NCBI GenBank assembly: GCA_024279495.1
Contig: JAJRRL010000040.1
Coordinates: 1-64,000, forward strand
DNA length: 64,000 nt
Source of the DNA: Gammaproteobacteria bacterium
Lineage (GTDB): Bacteria; Pseudomonadota; Gammaproteobacteria; JAJRRL01
Direction: 5' to 3'
Made by a program: the position numbers and the translations under genes. The notes below the pieces were generated by a model. It worked only from the letters and a program-made list of their open reading frames with translations. It searched no databases and was not told where the DNA came from. The number at the start of each line of letters is the position of its first letter. The first letter of the stretch is position 1. This document shows positions 17,705-26,010 of the stretch, piece by piece.

Positions 17705-18895
17705 TTAGCTTCCAGCAGCTGCAGTTGCAGTTGCTTCTGCTTCTTTTTCTACTTTCGGTTTAGATTTAAAGAAGCCAGTTTGCTTGTCTTTAGAGTGATG
17801 CACACAAGCAGCTATAGTCGCGGCAATGGCTACTGCAGCAAGCACATAGATCGCAATAGCGAATTGTGATGTTGGAATAGCGTTGAAGCCGTGAGCGATT
17901 GCTTGACCCATTTTCATGGTTTCGTTAGCGATCATGGCCATAGCATGGTTAGCTACCACATAGGCTGTTAGACCTATAGCAGCAGTCCCAGTGGCTGACG
18001 CTGTAGCAATGGCTGCGGCAGTGATCGGGTGGTAAGGTGATTTTTTGCAGCGAGGAGTTTTGGGAGCGTCGCCCTCTTCCTTTACTTCAACAGGAGCGGT
18101 GGATGCGTCCGCCACATCGGCATTATCATTGTTGTTGTTGTTGTTGTTGTTGTTTTCTTCTTCTTCTTCTTCTTCTTCTTCCTTCTTGCGACGAGCGTCA
18201 GTTACTTCCTGATCAGTTAGAGGCCGAGGAGGTTGAGCTTGAGCTTGAACAGGTTGAGCTTGAGCTTGAACAGGTTCAGCGCCAGTAGCTGTAGTTGTAG
18301 CTTTAGTTGTAGTAGATTTCTTCTTTGTGCGTCTAGTGGGGGCAGGAGGTTTGCTTTCTTTAGTTTCAGTCTCGTTCCGAGTGGCATCTTTTGGAAGAGG
18401 AGGAGCAGGTGGTATAAAGGGAGTTGCTTCTAGCTCTGCTATTTTAGCGTTTGCTTTTTGCATTAGCTCGGCTTGGTTAATTTGATTGTCTTCGCCTCGA
18501 GCCGTGTTGGCAGTGTTAAGAGCCCATGTTGCCCAGTCCGTGTCTAAAGCAGCTTCGTAGCTTTGAAATGCGCTAAGTGCAGCTTGTAATCCTTCTTTAT
18601 CTGTTCCAAGTTTTACCTGTTCGGCAAGAGCTTGTTGTAGTAGCGCCATTTTACGAGCGACTACTTCTGACCACTTGGTTTCTGCAGCGTCATGCTTTTC
18701 ATGGCTTGTGTCGCCGTTGATTTCTGTTCGATATACATCTAAGTCTGTTAAAAAGGTATCAAGCTCTTCAACGGTGTTGTAGGTAGCTAGATCTGTGCTT
18801 AAGATTGCTTTCTTTTGTGAATCTGATAGGGTTGTTCCTGCATTTTCTTGTGGAGGAAGGCTCTGTCGAGAACCTGCTGGGGCTTGTTTACTCAT
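17705..18895 (-). CDS. Unknown low-complexity protein with membrane hairpin
   Basis: This 396-residue protein has no recognisable catalytic domain. It has a helical acidic N-terminus, a Pro-rich spacer near residues 158-185, and a Thr/Lys region (RRTKKKSTTTKATTTATG). Next come two copies of a VQAQAQP unit, a run of about nine Glu and a run of about nine Asn near 238-258. Two hydrophobic segments lie near 288-314 and 340-362, and the tail is basic (HHSKDKQTGFFKSKPK). The poly-Glu and poly-Asn tracts are encoded by pure GAA-type and AAC-type triplet runs, and the VQAQAQP copies by a 21-bp tandem repeat, so tract lengths may vary between strains. The ATG has AGGAG nine bases upstream. The tail matches the preceding minus-strand gene. 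The function is unknown. Confidence 0.82.
   Translation of the reverse strand: MSKQAPAGSRQSLPPQENAGTTLSDSQKKAILSTDLATYNTVEELDTFLTDLDVYRTEINGDTSHEKHDAAETKWSEVVARKMALLQQALAEQVKLGTDKEGLQAALSAFQSYEAALDTDWATWALNTANTARGEDNQINQAELMQKANAKIAELEATPFIPPAPPLPKDATRNETETKESKPPAPTRRTKKKSTTTKATTTATGAEPVQAQAQPVQAQAQPPRPLTDQEVTDARRKKEEEEEEEEENNNNNNNNNDNADVADASTAPVEVKEEGDAPKTPRCKKSPYHPITAAAIATASATGTAAIGLTAYVVANHAMAMIANETMKMGQAIAHGFNAIPTSQFAIAIYVLAAVAIAATIAACVHHSKDKQTGFFKSKPKVEKEAEATATAAAGS
18124..18180. repeat. Triplet-repeat microsatellites inside the gene
   Basis: On the plus strand a run of GTT/TTG triplets (about 18129-18152) is followed directly by a run of TTC triplets (about 18155-18180). Both are in frame with the minus-strand gene and encode Asn and Glu homopolymers. 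A change in unit number would lengthen or shorten the protein without shifting the frame. Confidence 0.9.
18228..18277. repeat. 21-bp tandem repeat inside the gene
   Basis: Two adjacent copies of a 21-bp unit beginning AGGTTGAGCTTGAGCTTGAA encode the VQAQAQP peptide repeat on the minus strand. Confidence 0.85.
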
Positions 18896-19023
18896 AATGT
18901 GTTTCTCCTAAATATGGGTAGGGATAGAGGGCCTATGGTACTGCTGTATTTCAGCCTTTGTCAAATCAAATTTAATAAAAATGTGATATAATTTGGCCAA
19001 ATTGACTTAAAGGGCATCTAAAG

Positions 19024-20091
19024 GTGATCATAATTGAATCAATACTAAGGGCGAAGCGAGCTTCTGAGGTATATCGGGGACGCTGTGCCCCAAATCCAGC
19101 AGTAGGTGCTATTTTGCTTAAAGAGGGTCAGATGGTGTCTGAAGGTGTTCATAGGGGTTGCGGAAACCCTCATGCAGAGGTCGAAGCTATTTGTGCTGCT
19201 GGCGATAAAACCCAGGGCGCCACTTTGTGTGTGACGCTAGAGCCATGCTGCCATCATGGGCGAACTCCACCTTGTACTGATGCCATTATCGAGGCGGGCA
19301 TTAAAGAAGTCTTCTATGCTTACACCGACCCTAACCCGCTTGTGGCAGGAAAAGGCGCTGCTATTTTGGAGTCGGCGGGTATTCCTTGCCAGAAGGTGGA
19401 TGTGCCTGAGGTCACTGCTATGTATCGAGCTTATGCTCACTGGGTGAAAACGGGTAGGCCTTATCTGCGCGCTAAGCTTGCTTGTTCACTCGATGGCAAG
19501 ATTGCGCATGCTGGCGGAAAGCCAGCGGCAATTAGCGGTGAGCAAGCCGCTAGGAAAACAGCAATTGATCGTTTGCACGCCGATGCTATTCTCACAAGCA
19601 TCAACACTGTCTTGGCGGATGATCCGCAGCTCAATGTTCGTCAAGAAGGGAAAATCACCCCAAAACCAGTATGGGTTCTCGATTCTAAGTTGCGGTTCCC
19701 AAAGTCTGCTCGTTTGTGGCACACAGCCTCGCAGTTAGTGTTGTGCCATAGCCATACCTTATATAAAGATGCTTTAAGCGCTTTTTCTAAGACAGCTGCT
19801 CAACTACAGGCGATTGCGGAAGATGAGTCGGGTCGATTGAGCTGGGAAGCATTACTTTTGGATATGGGTTCTCAAGGCTTGCATGAGGTGTGGGTAGAAG
19901 CTGGGCCGACGCTGGTGGAGTCTTTGTTAGCATCGGGCTATTTGAATGAGTTGATTGTAAGCGTGAGCCCGTGTGTATTGGGGCCTGACGCCATGCCTGG
20001 TTTTCAGGCTGTGGGTGATTTAATGAAAGGGTCGAGCTCGGTGGAGTGGCAGCCTTTAGGGGAAACAGCGCGTTGCACTATTTTGTACTAA
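19024..20091 (+). CDS. ribD: Bifunctional riboflavin deaminase/reductase RibD
   Basis: RibD catalyses the second and third steps of riboflavin synthesis: deamination of the pyrimidine intermediate, then NADPH-dependent reduction of the ribose side chain. The 355 residues have the N-terminal zinc deaminase domain (residues 1-145), with NPHAEVEAI near 48 and PCCHHGRTPPC near 74. The C-terminal reductase domain has ACSLDGKIAH near 155 and VEAGPTLVESLL near 287. The start is a GTG with TAAAGGG upstream, and there is no usable ATG near the family N-terminus. RibD lies upstream of the FMN riboswitch, so it is not controlled by that element. Confidence 0.95.
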   Translation: MIIIESILRAKRASEVYRGRCAPNPAVGAILLKEGQMVSEGVHRGCGNPHAEVEAICAAGDKTQGATLCVTLEPCCHHGRTPPCTDAIIEAGIKEVFYAYTDPNPLVAGKGAAILESAGIPCQKVDVPEVTAMYRAYAHWVKTGRPYLRAKLACSLDGKIAHAGGKPAAISGEQAARKTAIDRLHADAILTSINTVLADDPQLNVRQEGKITPKPVWVLDSKLRFPKSARLWHTASQLVLCHSHTLYKDALSAFSKTAAQLQAIAEDESGRLSWEALLLDMGSQGLHEVWVEAGPTLVESLLASGYLNELIVSVSPCVLGPDAMPGFQAVGDLMKGSSSVEWQPLGETARCTILY

Positions 20092-20124
20092 GTTGACTTT
20101 TTTATAACCTAAGAGTACCGTCTT

Positions 20125-20260
20125 AGGGTCTTCAGGGCGGGGTGAGACTCCCCACCGGCGGTATTGCAGCATGCAGAGCCCGCGAGCGCTTGTTTAGGCA
20201 AGGTCAGCAGATCTGGTGAGATGCCAGAGCCGACGGTCATAGTCCGGATGAAAGAAGAAT
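20125..20260 (+). ncRNA. FMN riboswitch (RFN element)
   Basis: The conserved RFN core is readable: CTTCAGGGCGGGGTGAGACT, then CCCACCGGCGGTA, a variable arm, GAGCCCGCGAGCG, CAGATCTGGTGAGATGCCAG, GCCGACGGTCATAGTCCGGA and a closing GAAAGAAGAA. It senses flavin mononucleotide and represses the downstream riboflavin genes. It lies between ribD and ribE, so only ribE-ribBA-ribH appear to be under its control. Confidence 0.96.
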
Positions 20261-20295
20261 GTGCACACACCTGCCACAGGTGGTGGTTGTGCTTG

Positions 20296-20320
20296 TTCCC
20301 CTGAGAAAAAATAAGGGGAA
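20296..20320 (+). promoter_or_regulatory. Ribosome-site sequestering hairpin of the FMN riboswitch
   Basis: TTCCCCT at 20296-20302 pairs perfectly with AGGGGAA at 20314-20320. The latter is the ribosome binding site five bases before the ribE ATG. The stem has 7 bp and an A-rich loop and no T tract follows it. This suggests translational control, with ribE initiation blocked when the hairpin forms. A GC-rich imperfect hairpin (20261-20292) between aptamer and expression platform may be the competing structure. Confidence 0.8.
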
Positions 20321-20325
20321 TACTT

Positions 20326-20931
20326 ATGTTTACCGGCATCGTCTCTCATACCGCGCGCATTCAGGCTTGCCTGCCAAATGCCACAGGCGGTTTGCGATTC
20401 CAAATAGCCACTCACATCACAGATCCCGTTTTAGGCGAAAGCATTAGCATTGATGGTGTTTGCTTAACGGTAGCCGAGCATGATTCGTCTGGCTTATTGA
20501 GTTTTGATGTCTCGCCCGAGACCTTAGCGGTGACTTTATTCAATGACTACCAGCCGAATCGATTAGTGCATGTTGAAAGAGGTTTACGTGTAGGCGATCG
20601 ATTAGGAGGCCATTGGGTAACAGGTCATGCCGATGGCCATGTGCGTTTATCCAAGCGCGAAGTCGTTGGTGATTACTTAGCGTTTACGCTTTCAGAAGTA
20701 CCCAAAGACTGTCGTGTGTATTGTGTTAAAAAGGGGCCGATTGCATTGGCTGGCATTAGCTTAACGATTAATGCATTGACCGACGACGGATTTACCGTGA
20801 TGTGTATTCCACACACACAAGACATAACGCACTGTTCTCAATGGAGTGAAGGAGAGCGTTATCATGTGGAGTACGATTATTTATTAAAAGGTGTGGCTGC
20901 ACGCTGGCAATCTGAGGAGACAATAGTATGA
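20326..20931 (+). CDS. ribE: Riboflavin synthase alpha chain
   Basis: This enzyme dismutates two molecules of 6,7-dimethyl-8-ribityllumazine to riboflavin. The 201 residues show the expected two-fold internal repeat of the family. The N-terminus MFTGIVSHTARI is the first barrel start. SISIDGVCLTV near 44 and GDRLGGHWVTGHADG near 89 belong to the first and second halves, and IALAGISLTIN near 144 is the repeat of the SIDGVCLT motif. The stop overlaps the ribBA start by 4 bp (ATGA). Regulation is by the FMN riboswitch directly upstream. Confidence 0.96.
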   Translation: MFTGIVSHTARIQACLPNATGGLRFQIATHITDPVLGESISIDGVCLTVAEHDSSGLLSFDVSPETLAVTLFNDYQPNRLVHVERGLRVGDRLGGHWVTGHADGHVRLSKREVVGDYLAFTLSEVPKDCRVYCVKKGPIALAGISLTINALTDDGFTVMCIPHTQDITHCSQWSEGERYHVEYDYLLKGVAARWQSEETIV

Positions 20932-22166
20932 ATGAATTAATGGTGAGTATCCCTGAGGCAATCGCTGCGTTTAAGCAAGGCGAAATGCTAATCATGACAG
21001 ACGATGAAGACCGAGAAAATGAGGGAGACCTTATTATTCCGGCGGCGTATGCAGATGCAGATGCGATTAATTTTATGGCCACATACGGGCGCGGTTTGAT
21101 TTGCTTGCCGATGTCGGTTGCGATGTTTGATCGTTTGAATATCCCCATGATGACAACACGAAATAGGTCACCGTATCAAACAGCTTTTGGTGTGAGTTTT
21201 GAAGCAGTAGTGGGAGTAAGCACAGGTATTTCTGCTGGTGATAGAGCGCAAACAGTAGCGGTGGCAATAGATCCAGATAGCAGGCCTGATGATATCTTAA
21301 TGCCGGGCCATATGTTTCCACTGAAGGCGGCTCCAGGTGGCGTTTTAACAAGAGCAGGGCATACAGAAGGAAGCACCGACTTAGCTCGTTTAGCCGGCTT
21401 TGATGAAGCAGCTGTTTTGTGTGAGATTATGAACGACGATGGCAGCATGGCAAGGCAAAGTGACTTGAAAGTATTTGCAAAAACGCATCAGCTAAAAATG
21501 ATTACCATCGAAGCGCTGAAAAAATGGCGCGCTGAACATGACCCTATTGATATTATGGAGAAAATAGATGTACCGGCTTGTGCGTCATTGCCTTTGCATG
21601 GCTTGGGAGATTTCACAACGTATGCGGTTGCCAATGATCGTGGTGGAGCTGATCATTTAGTGTTGATGTCTCCAACGTTGGATGTGAGTAAGCCTTGTTT
21701 GGTTCGTATTCATTCAGAATGCGTGACAGGCGATGTGTTTGACTCTATGCGATGTGATTGCGGAGAGCAATTATCAGAGGCCATGCGTTTAATCGCCGAT
21801 GAAGGAGGCGTTTTAATTTATTTACGTCAGGAAGGGCGATGCATTGGTTTGCGTAACAAAATTAAAGCGTATGCTTTGCAAGATCAAGGTTACGATACCG
21901 TTGAAGCCAATGAGCGCTTGGGTTTTTCGCCGGATGCAAGAGAGTATGCACAAGCCGCTTCCATACTGCAGTCTTTGGGTATTCAATACGTAACCCTTTT
22001 AACAAACAATCAGCAGAAGGTGGCTGATTTGCAGTTAGCAGGATTACGTTCTGTCGCACGGGTGCCGTTGGTGATGCCGTCTAATCCAAAAAACAGATCG
22101 TACTTGCGTACAAAGCAAGAAAAGTTGGGTCATTTGTTAGAATCAGACGAGGTGTTTCATGGGTAA
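20928..22166 (+). CDS. ribBA: Bifunctional DHBP synthase / GTP cyclohydrolase II RibBA
   Basis: RibBA makes the two riboflavin precursors: 3,4-dihydroxy-2-butanone 4-phosphate from ribulose 5-phosphate, and the pyrimidine intermediate from GTP. The 412 residues comprise an N-terminal RibB domain (residues 1-200) with the acidic motif DDEDRENEGDL near 25 and MPGHMFPL near 125. The RibA domain (210-412) keeps its zinc cysteines (HSECVTGDVFDSMRCDCG near 260) and the RQEGRCIGL motif near 302, so both activities look intact. The GAGGAG site lies within the ribE end, and the stop overlaps ribH by 8 bp. Confidence 0.95.
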   Translation: MNELMVSIPEAIAAFKQGEMLIMTDDEDRENEGDLIIPAAYADADAINFMATYGRGLICLPMSVAMFDRLNIPMMTTRNRSPYQTAFGVSFEAVVGVSTGISAGDRAQTVAVAIDPDSRPDDILMPGHMFPLKAAPGGVLTRAGHTEGSTDLARLAGFDEAAVLCEIMNDDGSMARQSDLKVFAKTHQLKMITIEALKKWRAEHDPIDIMEKIDVPACASLPLHGLGDFTTYAVANDRGGADHLVLMSPTLDVSKPCLVRIHSECVTGDVFDSMRCDCGEQLSEAMRLIADEGGVLIYLRQEGRCIGLRNKIKAYALQDQGYDTVEANERLGFSPDAREYAQAASILQSLGIQYVTLLTNNQQKVADLQLAGLRSVARVPLVMPSNPKNRSYLRTKQEKLGHLLESDEVFHG

Positions 22167-22623
22167 GCAGATTAACCAGCGTTGGGCGATTGTATTAAGC
22201 GAATTTAATGAGCCAGTGACTGAGCGTTTGTTAGCAGGTGCGCAAGCGCGTGTGACAGAATTGGGTTTAGATGAATCGTGTGTTGATTTATACCGCGTAC
22301 CAGGTGCGGTGGAAATTCCATTGACTGCTCAATGGCTAGCGAAGACGGATCATTATTCTGTGATTATTGCTTTAGGTTGCGTGATTCGTGGAGAAACAGG
22401 CCATTACGATTACGTGTGCGAACAAGTTAGTCAAGGTTGTCAGCAAATGTCCTTACAATACAATTTACCTGTTGTGTTTGCTGTGTTAACCACAGATACA
22501 GAAGCGCAAGCTCTAGCAAGATCAGGGGGCGAACATAGTGATAAAGGTGCAGATGCAATTGATGTTGCGTGGCGCATGCAAGAATTACAAAAGAGTCTCG
22601 ATCCAAAAGTGCTCAGCACATAA
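22159..22623 (+). CDS. ribH: 6,7-dimethyl-8-ribityllumazine synthase
   Basis: Lumazine synthase condenses the RibA/RibD product with dihydroxybutanone phosphate. The 154 residues match the family. Visible segments are the substrate-binding VLSEFNEPVTERLL near residue 11, RVPGAVEIP near 45, ALGCVIRGETGHYDYV near 71 with the catalytic His, and VVFAVLTTDTEAQALARSGG near 106. It is the last gene of the riboswitch-controlled unit and overlaps ribBA by 8 bp. After the stop comes an A-rich leader belonging to the porin genes. Confidence 0.95.
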   Translation: MGKQINQRWAIVLSEFNEPVTERLLAGAQARVTELGLDESCVDLYRVPGAVEIPLTAQWLAKTDHYSVIIALGCVIRGETGHYDYVCEQVSQGCQQMSLQYNLPVVFAVLTTDTEAQALARSGGEHSDKGADAIDVAWRMQELQKSLDPKVLST

Positions 22624-22784
22624 AAAAACAAAAAACGTTTTATAAAAATCAGAAACGATGTAAAAAAAGATCACGTAAAAAAAAAGTCTAGTAAATAGAG
22701 AAAGTTACTTGCATTCGAAAAAAGGATAACTTTAAAATAGACGCAGCCTTTCTTGAAGGATGTTCTTAAACGTAAGGAGACATT
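22621..22784 (+). promoter_or_regulatory. Promoter and leader of porin gene 1
   Basis: The leader is shared with porin gene 2. TTGCAT at 22709-22714 and TAAAAT at 22733-22738 are separated by 18 bp, fit a sigma-70 promoter and are conserved in the second copy. A weak hairpin (CGTTT...AGAAACG, 22636-22657) upstream may end ribH transcription. AAGGAG precedes the ATG. Confidence 0.7.
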
Positions 22785-24224
22785 ATGAACAAACATTTCA
22801 CTTTGCTCACCGCAGCCTCAGTTGCTGCTTTTGTTGGTGCGACTCAAGCACTAGCGGGTGGCCCCGAAACAGCACCGGTAGCGGTATCTCATTCTCACGT
22901 GAATGTTAGCGTTGAAGGTATTAGTGCTCGAAGCAATGAGTTTGGTTCTATCATTAGCGTGACCAACCAAACTAACGTGTCAGATCCTGTTTACAGCACG
23001 GCTTCACCAGATGAGTTAGATGCTAAATCCAGTTGGGGTTGGGCGTTTAATTTAGGTTACACCTTCGATGATCAGTCTGATTTCAATATCTCTTACCGAA
23101 ACATGAAAGAGAAAATGAACACAGCAACGCATGCTTATAGTTCTGTTACACAGATTCAATCGAGTAGCACAGCTAACACTAACACTGAGCTAGCTATTGG
23201 TAATCTTGTCACCGCAATTGGTGATGAAGCCATTGCTCAAAACTTGACCTTTGTAAGTGGTACTGACACGCTAACAGAAAAAGCAGAAGTCAAATACCAA
23301 CAACTCAACTTTGATTGGGGTCATACCTTCAAGCTAGGGTCAGGTTTCTATTTACATCCTTTTGTGGGTGCAGCTTGGCGTAGTGTGGGTTATAAAGACA
23401 CTGTTACCTTTGGCTTTACAGGTGCTTTGTCCACTACAGCAGCTGAGAACTACCTTTCCGGCACAATAGGAGGGGCATTATCTACTACGGGTGGTACAGA
23501 CCTAACTATTGGTGGCAACAATGTTCCAACACCTTTAACAACATCTAGCTACGATCTTCAGGTGGTTACACAGAGTGGAGGTGCACATACAACAGTCACG
23601 TTTAGTACGTCTGCAGCTGGCACCGATGTATACTTGTATACAGACAATGATACTTACGATACAACTAGTTTAGCGGCTTCTTTGCCTAGCTACACTAGCA
23701 AGTTTAGTGGTTTTGGTCCTCGCGTGGGTTTGGATACTACCTATAGCTTTGGTCAGTATTTCGGTGTTGTCAGTGGCGTTGCTGTGACCATGCCTTATGC
23801 GAAGTTAAAAGTGAGTGGTAAAGTAACCAACTACAGCACACGTGATTTGGCTTCTAACGCATATGATGTTACCCACGCAACGGATGCTCAAACAGGTGTG
23901 AACTTGCAAGCAACTGATGGTACAAACACAACGACTATTAGCAGTACAGACCACAAATTCATTCCAGAAATGGAAGTGCATTTTGGTTTCAGATTTGCTA
24001 ATGACATCACTCTTGATGAGGACATGGCTTACTACCTAGAACTGGGTTACCGTGTCATTCAAGACTGGTCTGCTGTGAAGAACCTAAACCTTAGAGGTAC
24101 GACTACAAGCACGACAGATGGCGCACAAACCAGCCTGTGGGGCAATAATGGTCCAGGATACAGCTACTCAGATATCACCAACTTTGGTCCTTATCTGAAA
24201 GCAGGTATCACCTTCGGTACTTAG
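22785..24224 (+). CDS. Outer-membrane porin, Legionella MOMP / Lpg1974-like (copy 1)
   Basis: This is a secreted beta-barrel of the outer membrane, 479 residues. A signal peptide ends at TQALA near residue 24. The mature part alternates short amphipathic strands and loops, with WAFNLGYTFDDQSDFNISYR near 76, FNFDWGHTF-type strands near 170 and YYLELGYRVIQDWSAV near 425. It ends in an aromatic C-terminal strand (FGPYLKAGITFGT). These features resemble the Legionella major outer-membrane protein family (Lpg1974-like pore formers). It is the first of three tandem paralogues. Copies 1 and 2 differ mainly in two predicted loop regions, near residues 115-150 and 215-290, which fits diversification of surface loops. 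Confidence 0.85.
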   Translation: MNKHFTLLTAASVAAFVGATQALAGGPETAPVAVSHSHVNVSVEGISARSNEFGSIISVTNQTNVSDPVYSTASPDELDAKSSWGWAFNLGYTFDDQSDFNISYRNMKEKMNTATHAYSSVTQIQSSSTANTNTELAIGNLVTAIGDEAIAQNLTFVSGTDTLTEKAEVKYQQLNFDWGHTFKLGSGFYLHPFVGAAWRSVGYKDTVTFGFTGALSTTAAENYLSGTIGGALSTTGGTDLTIGGNNVPTPLTTSSYDLQVVTQSGGAHTTVTFSTSAAGTDVYLYTDNDTYDTTSLAASLPSYTSKFSGFGPRVGLDTTYSFGQYFGVVSGVAVTMPYAKLKVSGKVTNYSTRDLASNAYDVTHATDAQTGVNLQATDGTNTTTISSTDHKFIPEMEVHFGFRFANDITLDEDMAYYLELGYRVIQDWSAVKNLNLRGTTTSTTDGAQTSLWGNNGPGYSYSDITNFGPYLKAGITFGT

Positions 24225-24284
24225 GATTACTATGAGCTTAGCCTTGCTTCTTTAATGTCTGGCAGGGCGGTTCAAATAACTCAT

Positions 24285-24444
24285 TTAAAAAAACAAAAAG
24301 CGTTTCTGAAAATTAGAAACGATAAAAAATATTGGCCCAAAAAAGTTTACTCAATGGGAAAAGTAACTTGCATTCGCAAAAAAAATAACTTTAAAATAGA
24401 CGTAGCCTTTACTTGAAGGATGGTCTCAAACGTAAGGATACATT
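24285..24444 (+). promoter_or_regulatory. Promoter and leader of porin gene 2 (duplicated)
   Basis: This is a diverged copy of the leader of porin gene 1. TTGCAT at 24368-24373 and TAAAAT at 24392-24397 keep the same 18-bp spacing. A perfect 7-bp hairpin (CGTTTCT-AGAAACG, 24301-24321) lies upstream and may terminate the first porin transcript. AAGGAT precedes the ATG. Confidence 0.7.
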
Positions 24445-25866
24445 ATGAATAAACACCTCACTTTACTCACCGCAGCCTCAGTTGTTGCTTTTGTTGGTGC
24501 GACTCAAGCACTAGCGGGTGGTCCTGAAACAGCACCGATAGCAGTATCTGATTCTCATGTGAATGTCAGTGTTGAAGGTATTAGTGCTCGAAGCAATGAG
24601 TTTTCTTCTATCATTAGCGTGACTAACCAAGCTAACTCTGCTAGTCCTGTTTACAGCACGGCTTCACCAGATGAGTTAGATGCTAAATCCAGCTTAGGTT
24701 GGGCGTTTAATTTAGGCTATACCTTCGATGATCAGTCTGATTTCAATATCTCTTACCGAAACATGAATGAAAAAATGAGCACGAAGACACATGCTTATAG
24801 CTCTCTCACGCAGATTTATGCAGGTAGCGGTATTTTTGCTAGCGCGCTTCGTGTTGGTGATTCAGGCGCTGAACTTGGTGATGGCGTTGCTGAATACATT
24901 ACCTTTGTCAGTGGTACTGACACGCTAACTGAAAAAGCAGAAGTCAAATACCAACAACTCAACTTTGATTGGGGTCATACCTTCAAGTTAGGGTCAGGCT
25001 TCTATTTACATCCTTTTGTGGGTGCTGCTTGGCGTAGTGTGGGTTATAAAGACACCGTTACCTTTGCCTTTACAGGTGCTTTGTCTACAACAGATGCGGA
25101 GAACTACTTGACTGGAACAGTTGTGGCAACAGCTAGTGGTGGCGGTTCAAATCTAACCATTGGAGGCAATGCTGTTCCAACGCCACTCACATCGTCTACA
25201 GATGACATACAGGTTGTAGGAACGGGCACTCCTACTTTTAGCACAGGTGGATCATCGGCTGGAAGTAATCTTTATGGATATGTAGACAACATCACTTACG
25301 ATGGCACTAACTTAGCGGCTTCTTTGCCTAGCTACACCAGCAAGTTTAGTGGCTTTGGTCCTCGTGTGGGTCTAGATACCACCTACTCCTTTGGTCAGTA
25401 TTTCGGTGTTGTCAGTGGTGTTGCTGTGACCATGCCTTATGCGAAGCTAAAAGTGAGTGGTAAAGTAACTAATTACAGTACACGTGACTTGGCTTCTGGC
25501 GGTGATGGAATTTATGGCAAAACGAACGTTCAAACAGGTGTGAACTTGCAAGCAACTGATGGTACAAACACCACCACCATTAGCAGCACAGACCATAAAT
25601 TCATTCCAGAAATGGAAGTGCATTTTGGTTTCAGATTTGCTAATGACATCACTCTTGATGACGACATGGCTTACTACCTAGAACTGGGTTACCGTGTGAT
25701 TCAAGACTGGTCTGCTGTGAAGAACCTAAATCTTAATGGTACGACTACAAGCACGACAGATGGCACGCAAACCAACCTGTGGGGTAACGGTGGTTCAGGA
25801 TACAGCTACTTAGATATCACCAACTTTGGTCCTTATCTGAAAGCAGGTATCACCTTCGGTACGTAA
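24445..25866 (+). CDS. Outer-membrane porin, Legionella MOMP / Lpg1974-like (copy 2)
   Basis: This 473-residue protein is a close paralogue of the preceding gene, with the same signal peptide type (ending TQALA), strand segments and C-terminal strand. Long stretches such as the TSKFSGFGPRVGLDTTYSFG region near 300 are identical. The variable parts are near residues 115-150, 215-290 and 350-365. Its promoter region is duplicated as well, so the whole transcription unit was copied. The product is a probable outer-membrane channel or surface antigen. Confidence 0.85.
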   Translation: MNKHLTLLTAASVVAFVGATQALAGGPETAPIAVSDSHVNVSVEGISARSNEFSSIISVTNQANSASPVYSTASPDELDAKSSLGWAFNLGYTFDDQSDFNISYRNMNEKMSTKTHAYSSLTQIYAGSGIFASALRVGDSGAELGDGVAEYITFVSGTDTLTEKAEVKYQQLNFDWGHTFKLGSGFYLHPFVGAAWRSVGYKDTVTFAFTGALSTTDAENYLTGTVVATASGGGSNLTIGGNAVPTPLTSSTDDIQVVGTGTPTFSTGGSSAGSNLYGYVDNITYDGTNLAASLPSYTSKFSGFGPRVGLDTTYSFGQYFGVVSGVAVTMPYAKLKVSGKVTNYSTRDLASGGDGIYGKTNVQTGVNLQATDGTNTTTISSTDHKFIPEMEVHFGFRFANDITLDDDMAYYLELGYRVIQDWSAVKNLNLNGTTTSTTDGTQTNLWGNGGSGYSYLDITNFGPYLKAGITFGT

Positions 25867-26010
25867 CGTATTGTGAGCCTTTAGCCATGCTAGCTTGATC
25901 TTTAGAATGGCTGCTTTACAATCAAACCAGAGCTGGGGTTTCCTGGCTTTGGTTTTATCGTTTTCAGGAAGAGAGCGATTAAAAAGACATTCATATGCAA
26001 GGAGGCAGCG

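Noticed and set aside
18037-18433. Plus-strand frames rich in Cys, Leu and Ser
   Set aside because: They are reverse readings of the triplet repeats in the minus-strand gene; the minus frame has a good start, ribosome site and terminator.
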